Part shown: piece after piece, positions 6,734 to 10,947 of the stretch
Layout: every line of letters begins with the position of its first letter
Numbering within the stretch: the stretch's first letter is position 1
NCBI GenBank assembly: GCA_020724025.1
Contig: DYHU01000114.1
Location: 1 to 10,947, forward strand
Origin: Syntrophorhabdus sp.
GTDB lineage: Bacteria > Desulfobacterota > BSN033 > UBA1163
Length of the DNA: 10,947 nt
Direction: 5' to 3'
Notes under the pieces: generated by a model
Database searches by the model: none
The model's input: only the letters and a program-made list of their open reading frames with translations
What the model was told of the DNA's origin: nothing
Program-made: the position numbers and the translations under genes

Positions 6734-7917
6734 AGAGAGAACATTTAGAATTGGAGCATTATAAAGAGGAGATCTATCACTGCTTTCGTTGTGGGTTTTG
6801 CAGGGAATTGGTTCTGGCAGGGGCCTATCGCATCTGTCCCATTCGGGAGGAATTGGGTTTTGAGACGACCTATGCCAGAGGTCGGATCGGAGTGGCCAGG
6901 GCACTTCTTGAAGGAAAGATTGAATATACAGATCCCTTGGTGGAGAGAATCTATTCTTGCCTTGGTTGTTATAACTGTAAGGCCCACTGTCCAACGAAAG
7001 TGGATACCCCTTCAGTCGTCCGTGGTCAGAGGAAAGAGATTTTTCAGGAAGGCCTTCGGAAGATCAAGGCCCTCGATGAGATCGATGCCAACATTGAGAC
7101 CTATAAGAACCCCTATGGTCTGGGTAAAAAGATGAGGAACCGATGGGCTGAAGGTCTCGATCTGCCCAATCGAGGGGAACTTCTCTATTTCCCAGGATGT
7201 GCCACTTCTTACGACAGACCAGAGATTGCTCAATCCTTGGCGAGGATCCTGAAGAAGGTTGGAATCGAGTTGGCTTACTTAGGTGAAGAGGAATTGTGTT
7301 GTGGCATTCCTCAAATCTGGAATGGAGGATTTTCATCAGCCAAAGCATTGATGGAGGAGAACGGAAGAAGGTTTGAAGAGGCGGGTGTTAAGACGATCCT
7401 CACCTCCTGTCCAGATTGTTATAATGTTTTTCACCACCACTATCAGTCGATTTTAGGAAAGCAACCTTTTCGAGTAATTCACATTACAGAGTTTCTTCTT
7501 CATCTCATGAAGGAGGGAAGAGTCACTTTTCAAGAGGAGATAAAGAAGAGGGTCACCTATCATGATCCCTGTCGATTGGGCAGAGAAGCCGGCATCTTCG
7601 ACCCCCCGAGGGAGATCCTCAAAAGAATCCCTGGAATTGAGTTGGTTGAAATGAGAAGAAACAGGGAGCATGCTTGGTGTTGTGGAGGAGGAGGGGTGGT
7701 CAATCTGGTCTATCCTAAGTTGAGTATCAAGATTGCAAAGGATCGTGTTCAAGAGGCCCTCGAAACGGGCGCCGAGATGCTCGTCACCTGTTGCCCCCTT
7801 TGTTACAGACAGTTCTATAATCGAGCTTGGGAGAGGGGATTGGAGTTAATAGAATTGATCGTCCTCGCTGCCACTGCAATGGGAATTGAGTCTATAAACC
7901 CTTTACCCTCAACTTAA
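6730..7917 (+). CDS. Fe-S electron-transfer subunit, GlcF/HdrD-like (two CCG domains)
   Basis: This 395-residue protein is the likely electron-accepting partner of the FAD dehydrogenase. The N-terminal part binds two [4Fe-4S] clusters. The first set is Cys18, 21, 24 and 36, with a wide last gap before Cys-Pro; the second is Cys77, 80, 83 and 87 in the classic CxxCxxCxxxCP form. Two CCG (DUF3483/HdrD-type) domains follow: Cys157, Cys190-Cys191-Gly192 and Cys227/230, then Cys281, Cys317-Cys318-Gly319 and Cys355/358. All cysteines of both CCG motifs are present, so both sites look functional. No membrane helix is visible, so electrons probably go on to quinone or another carrier through a partner outside the window. 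Its ATG overlaps the stop of the preceding gene by four bases, which shows translational coupling. A heterodisulfide-reductase-like role is the alternative. Confidence 0.92.
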   Translation: MKREHLELEHYKEEIYHCFRCGFCRELVLAGAYRICPIREELGFETTYARGRIGVARALLEGKIEYTDPLVERIYSCLGCYNCKAHCPTKVDTPSVVRGQRKEIFQEGLRKIKALDEIDANIETYKNPYGLGKKMRNRWAEGLDLPNRGELLYFPGCATSYDRPEIAQSLARILKKVGIELAYLGEEELCCGIPQIWNGGFSSAKALMEENGRRFEEAGVKTILTSCPDCYNVFHHHYQSILGKQPFRVIHITEFLLHLMKEGRVTFQEEIKKRVTYHDPCRLGREAGIFDPPREILKRIPGIELVEMRRNREHAWCCGGGGVVNLVYPKLSIKIAKDRVQEALETGAEMLVTCCPLCYRQFYNRAWERGLELIELIVLAATAMGIESINPLPST

Positions 7918-8027
7918 TCATTACACTGATAACATCTCATCGGAGGAAAAGACAAAGTCACCTTTTTAAGATGGCTGACAGGGGGATAAAAGTACCTTTC
8001 GGAGAATAACCATGGGAGGACAATCTT
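7918..8027. other. Intergenic gap before the Ldh_2 gene
   Basis: This 110-base gap has no recognisable gene or terminator. It contains two similar words, AAAGTCACCTTT (7954-7965) and AAAAGTACCTTT (7988-7999), 34 bases apart, which might be an operator pair or chance. A twelve-codon ATG frame (7971-8009) lacks a nearby ribosome-binding site. GGGAGGA at 8014-8020 serves the next gene. No convincing -35/-10 promoter can be picked by eye. Confidence 0.4.
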
Positions 8028-9110
8028 ATGGGAAATAATGACTTACGGCATATATCGTTTGCTGATTTAAAAAGTTTTTGCAAACAGGTTTATCAGAGGG
8101 TAGGGGTTCCGGATGATGAAGCCGATATTGTAGCAGACCTTCTCGTCAGGGCAGACCTTCGCGGTGTGGAAACACACGGAGTGACAAGGCTTCCAATCTA
8201 TATTCAGAGGCTCCAGAGGGGTTATGTCCGGGCTGAATGTAAAATGACCATCGTTAAGGAGAAGGGGGCCACGGCCTTTGTCGAAGCCCATGGATCGATG
8301 GGTCATGTGGTATCGTATAGAGCGATGGAGATGGTCATCCAGAAGGCGATGGAGTTTGGAATGGGCTGGGTTTCTGTAAAGGATAGCGGCCATTTTGGTG
8401 TGGCGGGTCTTTTCCCCATGATGGCCCTTGAGAAAGGTTTGATAGGCTATGTGGTTACCAACTCGGCACCGATGATGGCTCCCTATGGTGGTCGGGAACG
8501 TATCTTAGGGAATAATCCCTTGTCCTTTGCCTTTCCTGCAGATCGATATCCGGCCATTGTATTGGATATGTCGATCAGTGTGGTCTCGTCGGGGAAATTG
8601 ATATTGTGCCGGAAGAAAGGTGAGAAAATACCCCTGGGTTGGGCTTATGATAAGGACGGTCTTCCAACAGAGGATCCTTATGAAGGCTATGAAGGGGGAG
8701 GTTTTTTAGCCGCAATCGGTGAGTATAAAGGATACGGAATGATTCTGGCCCATGAGATGCTGACATCCGTTTTAACTGGTGGCAAATGGACTCAATACAT
8801 TAAGAGTTTGTACGAGGAGGACAGAACAGGCATCCAGGGAACCTGCCATTCCTTCATGGCCATCGATCCGGACTGTTTTGCCGGAAGAGAAAAGTTTAAG
8901 AAAGACATGGATCAATACATTCAGACCATTAAAGAGAGCAGAAAAGCAAAAAACGCTGAAGAGATCTTAATGCCAGGAGAACCGGAATACCGAACTGAAG
9001 CCAAGCGACTGAAAGAGGGCATTCCTTTGGCTCCAGCCACGACAAAAGAATTGGTTACTCTGGGAGGGCCATTCGGGATTTCGCTTCCGCTGATGGATCA
9101 TCATTTATAA
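8028..9110 (+). CDS. Malate/L-lactate (Ldh_2) family NAD(P)-dependent oxidoreductase
   Basis: This 360-residue protein belongs to the type-2 malate/lactate dehydrogenase family, which is unrelated to classical LDH. Members reversibly reduce 2-oxo acids or cyclic imino acids with NAD(P)H (malate, L-lactate, sulfolactate, ureidoglycolate, piperideine-2-carboxylate). Family landmarks in order: RGVETHGV (45-52), DSGHFGVAG (119-127) with the conserved His122, the PYGG...GNNPLSFAFP stretch (152-170), LDMS...SSGK (179-190) and GEYKGYGM (231-238). The length and C-terminus are normal. The substrate cannot be assigned within this family. The ATG at 8028 has GGGAGGA seven bases upstream. It shares the strand with the upstream operon, but the 110-base gap may separate it. 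In context it would be an NAD(P)-linked counterpart to the FAD/Fe-S dehydrogenase. It converges with the aldolase gene across a 32-base gap with no clear terminator. Confidence 0.93.
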   Translation: MGNNDLRHISFADLKSFCKQVYQRVGVPDDEADIVADLLVRADLRGVETHGVTRLPIYIQRLQRGYVRAECKMTIVKEKGATAFVEAHGSMGHVVSYRAMEMVIQKAMEFGMGWVSVKDSGHFGVAGLFPMMALEKGLIGYVVTNSAPMMAPYGGRERILGNNPLSFAFPADRYPAIVLDMSISVVSSGKLILCRKKGEKIPLGWAYDKDGLPTEDPYEGYEGGGFLAAIGEYKGYGMILAHEMLTSVLTGGKWTQYIKSLYEEDRTGIQGTCHSFMAIDPDCFAGREKFKKDMDQYIQTIKESRKAKNAEEILMPGEPEYRTEAKRLKEGIPLAPATTKELVTLGGPFGISLPLMDHHL

Positions 9111-9142
9111 AATAGATAATCTCAACCCTTTTCCGTTTTCAA

Positions 9143-9913
9143 TTAGGGACGCTTCATTTCTTCGAGCGTGGTTTTGGAAGCATTGTACATAAATCCGATG
9201 TCAGTGGAGCAGGCCAGGACCATCATTCCTTTCGCCTTCCACTTCCTGATTGCATCGACATTTCCGATGTGAATGCCCGAGGCTTTCCCCTTCTTGTTGG
9301 CCGTCTCAACCACCTTGTCAATAGCCCGGGTTAAAATCTCAGATCCCATCTGGTCGGGAACCCCCATGGAGATGGAGAGGTCGTTCGGTCCGATCAGTCC
9401 CACATCAATGCCTTCCACGCCAAGAATGGCATCGATATTTTCGATCGCTTCTTTGGTCTCGATCTGAGCAATGAGGAGGGTTTGTTCATTCGCCTCTTTC
9501 ATGAATTCGAAGGCTTTTAAGGGTTTATAATCGGTCTGGCCGGTCTGGGTGCCGAATCCTCGCTGGCCCAATGGAGTATATTTACTATATTGAACAATTA
9601 CCTCTGCTTGCTCCCTTGTAGAGGTCATGGGGACCATGATTCCCTCTGCTCCTGCATCCAGGACTCTGGCAATGAAATGGGACTCCAGATGTGGGATTCT
9701 GATGACAGGAGCGATCCCGCAAGATTTCGCCCCTCGAATCAAATCAGCCACAGTCTCCATGGAATAGTTCCCATGTTCCATATCAATCAAGACAAAGTCA
9801 TAACCGACTGAGGCAAAGATCACGGGTGCTCCGGGATCACGAGCCTGCCGGATCATCGTTCCATAAACACATTCTCCTGCCAACACCTTCTTTCTTAAAC
9901 CTGCCCAGACCAT
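9143..9913 (-). CDS. HpcH/HpaI family aldolase
   Basis: This is a class II, divalent-metal-dependent pyruvate aldolase of the HpcH/HpaI type (256 residues), which cleaves 4-hydroxy-2-oxo acids to pyruvate plus an aldehyde; citrate lyase beta-like relatives share the fold. Key residues are visible: IDMEHGN (43-49) with the catalytic His47, IRIP (71-74) with Arg72, AQIETKEA (149-156) with metal ligand Glu152, and GLIGPNDLS (172-180) with metal ligand Asp178. The start is taken as the ATG at 9913, because GGGAGG (9924-9919) lies five bases before it; the in-frame GTG at 9919 falls inside that ribosome-binding site. It is probably co-transcribed with the upstream DapA-family gene, although a 143-base repeat-bearing gap separates them. 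The aldehyde product is unknown. Confidence 0.92.
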   Translation of the reverse strand: MVWAGLRKKVLAGECVYGTMIRQARDPGAPVIFASVGYDFVLIDMEHGNYSMETVADLIRGAKSCGIAPVIRIPHLESHFIARVLDAGAEGIMVPMTSTREQAEVIVQYSKYTPLGQRGFGTQTGQTDYKPLKAFEFMKEANEQTLLIAQIETKEAIENIDAILGVEGIDVGLIGPNDLSISMGVPDQMGSEILTRAIDKVVETANKKGKASGIHIGNVDAIRKWKAKGMMVLACSTDIGFMYNASKTTLEEMKRP

Positions 9914-9918
9914 AAGCA

Positions 9919-9924
9919 CCTCCC
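9919..9924 (-). promoter_or_regulatory. Ribosome-binding site fixing the aldolase start
   Basis: GGGAGG on the minus strand is followed by five bases and the ATG at 9913. The upstream in-frame GTG begins on the last base of this site, so it cannot use it. The aldolase is therefore two residues shorter than the longest reading frame. Confidence 0.7.
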
Positions 9925-9938
9925 AAAATAATAGTTTG

Positions 9939-10020
9939 AAAAAGGTAAAGGTTACGAAGCACGTATCGTTTAACGTTAAAAGGTAAAGGCTTATAAACGA
10001 TTAACGTAACCCCTTAACGA
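9939..10020. repeat. AT-rich repeat with imperfect stem-loop between the two aldolase genes
   Basis: GGTTACG (9950-9956) pairs with CGTAACC (10005-10011), and ATCGTTTA (9965-9972) pairs with TAAACGAT (9994-10001), giving an imperfect stem-loop over 9950-10011. The same stretch also holds two near-direct copies of AAAAGGTAAAGG (from 9940 and from 9978). TTAACG words recur up to 10020. Such TTAACG-rich intergenic elements resemble dispersed repeats of environmental genomes. No gene is seen in the 143-base gap. Confidence 0.55.
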
Positions 10021-10062
10021 AACGGGCGTCCTCACCCTAACCTTAACCAAACCCTCTTTTTT

Positions 10063-10947
10063 TCAAAGTAGTTCCATATTCCTCAGGATCTCCTTCAGCT
10101 CCTCTTTAGCCTTTGAACTTATTCCTCCCACAGGGGGTATTCCGACTCCCGCCTCGATCCCGATAAGGTTTAATACTTCCTTAATCACCACGGGGAAAGT
10201 CCCCAGGTCGAAAGCCAATCGCAGGGGAGCCAGACGGAACTGGGCTTCGAGTGATCGTTTCATATCCCCTGCTTTGAAAGCCTCATAAATTTCGACGATG
10301 ACTCTTGGCGCCACATTTGCGGTAGCGGCAATGGCGCCCTTTCCCCCGTAGCAAAGCGTTCCATAAATGAGAGTATCACGGCCAGCCAGAACAGAAAATC
10401 GATCATCCGTCCTACGGATATATTCTGCCGTGAGTGTGAGATCTCCGGACGAATCTTTGATGCCAACGATGTTATCCACCTGAGAAGCACGGACGACAAA
10501 ATCCGCAGAAATGTTCACTCCCGTGCGGCCTGGATTATTGTAAAGGAGGACCGGAAGCCGGGTTGACTTTGAAATAGAAATATAAAATTCCATCAGCTCC
10601 GCATCATTGGGTTTGATGAAATAGGGCGTGAGGACAGAGACCGCATCGACTCCGGCGGCCTCAGCCATCTGTGTCAAAGCAATGGCTTCACGGGTCGTGA
10701 TGGCTCCTGTTCCCGCATAAACCGGAACTCGACCTCTGGTCTCATGGACCACTACCTCGATGATCCTTTTCTTTTCCTCAAAAGTGAGAGCATAAAACTC
10801 TCCCTGACTTCCAACAGGGAAGAGGCCATGAACTCCACCCTCAATCAAGTAGTTGGTCAGTTTCCGGAGGGCCTCCTCATTGATCTTTCCCTCTTTGGTG
10901 ACCGGTGTCACCATCGCCGGAATAATTCCTTTAGGTTGAAAATCCAT
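10063..10947 (-). CDS. Dihydrodipicolinate synthase (DapA) family lyase/aldolase
   Basis: This 294-residue (beta/alpha)8 barrel enzyme belongs to the class I, Schiff-base DHDPS/N-acetylneuraminate-lyase superfamily. The start is the ATG at 10947-10945, exactly at the window end, and MDFQPKGIIPAMVTP is a normal family N-terminus, so the protein is probably complete; its ribosome-binding site is out of view. Lys164 in GIKDSSGD (162-169) is the Schiff-base lysine. Tyr136 in YNNPGRTG (136-143) is the catalytic tyrosine, and Arg141 matches the substrate-carboxylate Arg of true DapA. The GxxGE loop reads GSQGE (46-50), so the second Thr of the DapA TT pair (E. coli Thr45) is Gln. That and the catabolic context argue for a 2-oxo-acid aldolase or dehydratase rather than lysine biosynthesis, but DapA activity is not excluded. 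It heads the minus-strand pair with the HpcH aldolase. Confidence 0.9.
   Translation of the reverse strand: MDFQPKGIIPAMVTPVTKEGKINEEALRKLTNYLIEGGVHGLFPVGSQGEFYALTFEEKKRIIEVVVHETRGRVPVYAGTGAITTREAIALTQMAEAAGVDAVSVLTPYFIKPNDAELMEFYISISKSTRLPVLLYNNPGRTGVNISADFVVRASQVDNIVGIKDSSGDLTLTAEYIRRTDDRFSVLAGRDTLIYGTLCYGGKGAIAATANVAPRVIVEIYEAFKAGDMKRSLEAQFRLAPLRLAFDLGTFPVVIKEVLNLIGIEAGVGIPPVGGISSKAKEELKEILRNMELL

Noticed and set aside
7971..8009. Twelve-codon ATG frame upstream of the Ldh_2 gene
   Set aside because: The only nearby purine-rich site is over 20 bases upstream, and the frame is too short to support by itself.
9111..9142. Possible bidirectional terminator between the converging genes
   Set aside because: I could find no inverted repeat of useful length in the 32-base gap, only short T-rich stretches.
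10031..10062. CTCACCCTAACC-type sequence and T-run after the DapA-family gene, considered as a further repeat or terminator
   Set aside because: The match to a known repeat style is only a dozen bases and no hairpin accompanies the run, so it was left within the general gap.
1..10947. CRISPR array, tRNA, rRNA or insertion-sequence transposase
   Set aside because: No regularly spaced repeats, cloverleaf-like sequence, rRNA motif or transposase reading frame was seen.

Overview
The window looks like a catabolic gene cluster from an anaerobic or facultative environmental bacterium of moderate GC content. The combination of a 4-hydroxybutyryl-CoA-dehydratase-like enzyme, a complete TRAP uptake system and a GlcD/GlcF-type dehydrogenase pair, with dispersed palindromic intergenic repeats, suggests a Desulfobacterota-type (former Deltaproteobacteria) genome. 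That assignment is inference, because the window has no phylogenetic marker gene.

Layout, left to right. Bases 1-1002 (+) hold the C-terminal two thirds of a 4-hydroxybutyryl-CoA dehydratase / HpaB superfamily protein, cut by the window edge. After a short gap with an orphan ribosome-binding site, a seven-codon ORF and a C/G-rich palindrome, a TRAP transporter follows: dctP-type binding protein (1110-2129), dctQ-type small subunit (2190-2660) and dctM-type large permease (2689-3966). A single-domain cupin comes next (3997-4353). A 162-base gap contains an AT-rich, self-complementary repeat. Then come an unrecognised His-rich protein with an internal duplication (4516-5370), a FAD-linked 2-hydroxyacid-type dehydrogenase (5381-6733) and a GlcF/HdrD-like Fe-S protein (6730-7917), which are tightly packed and probably translationally coupled. 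After 110 bases comes a type-2 malate/L-lactate (Ldh_2) NAD(P)-dependent oxidoreductase (8028-9110). Two minus-strand genes converge on it: an HpcH/HpaI aldolase (9143-9913) and a dihydrodipicolinate-synthase (DapA) family lyase (10063-10947). A third repeat, able to fold into an imperfect stem-loop, lies between those two. No gene-free stretch exceeds 300 bases.

How the genes may work together (inference). The TRAP system would import an organic acid anion. The FAD/Fe-S pair and the Ldh_2 enzyme give two routes for interconverting 2-hydroxy and 2-oxo acids, one feeding a membrane or other electron carrier and one using NAD(P). The two class I/II aldolase-type lyases could cleave a 4-hydroxy-2-oxo acid to pyruvate plus an aldehyde or keto acid. 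The AbfD-like flavin/[4Fe-4S] enzyme suggests that a radical dehydration or isomerisation of an acyl-CoA also takes part. The substrate cannot be read from the sequence.

Most unusual items: (i) the 284-residue His-rich protein, whose two halves carry the same HxHxxVxTxVHP-plus-helix unit at a constant offset of 131 residues and which I cannot assign to a family; (ii) the AbfD-like enzyme, which keeps the visible cluster ligands but appears to have replaced three of the known catalytic residues of 4-hydroxybutyryl-CoA dehydratase; (iii) three unrelated intergenic palindromic repeats in 11 kb, one directly abutting what looks like the remains of a gene start.
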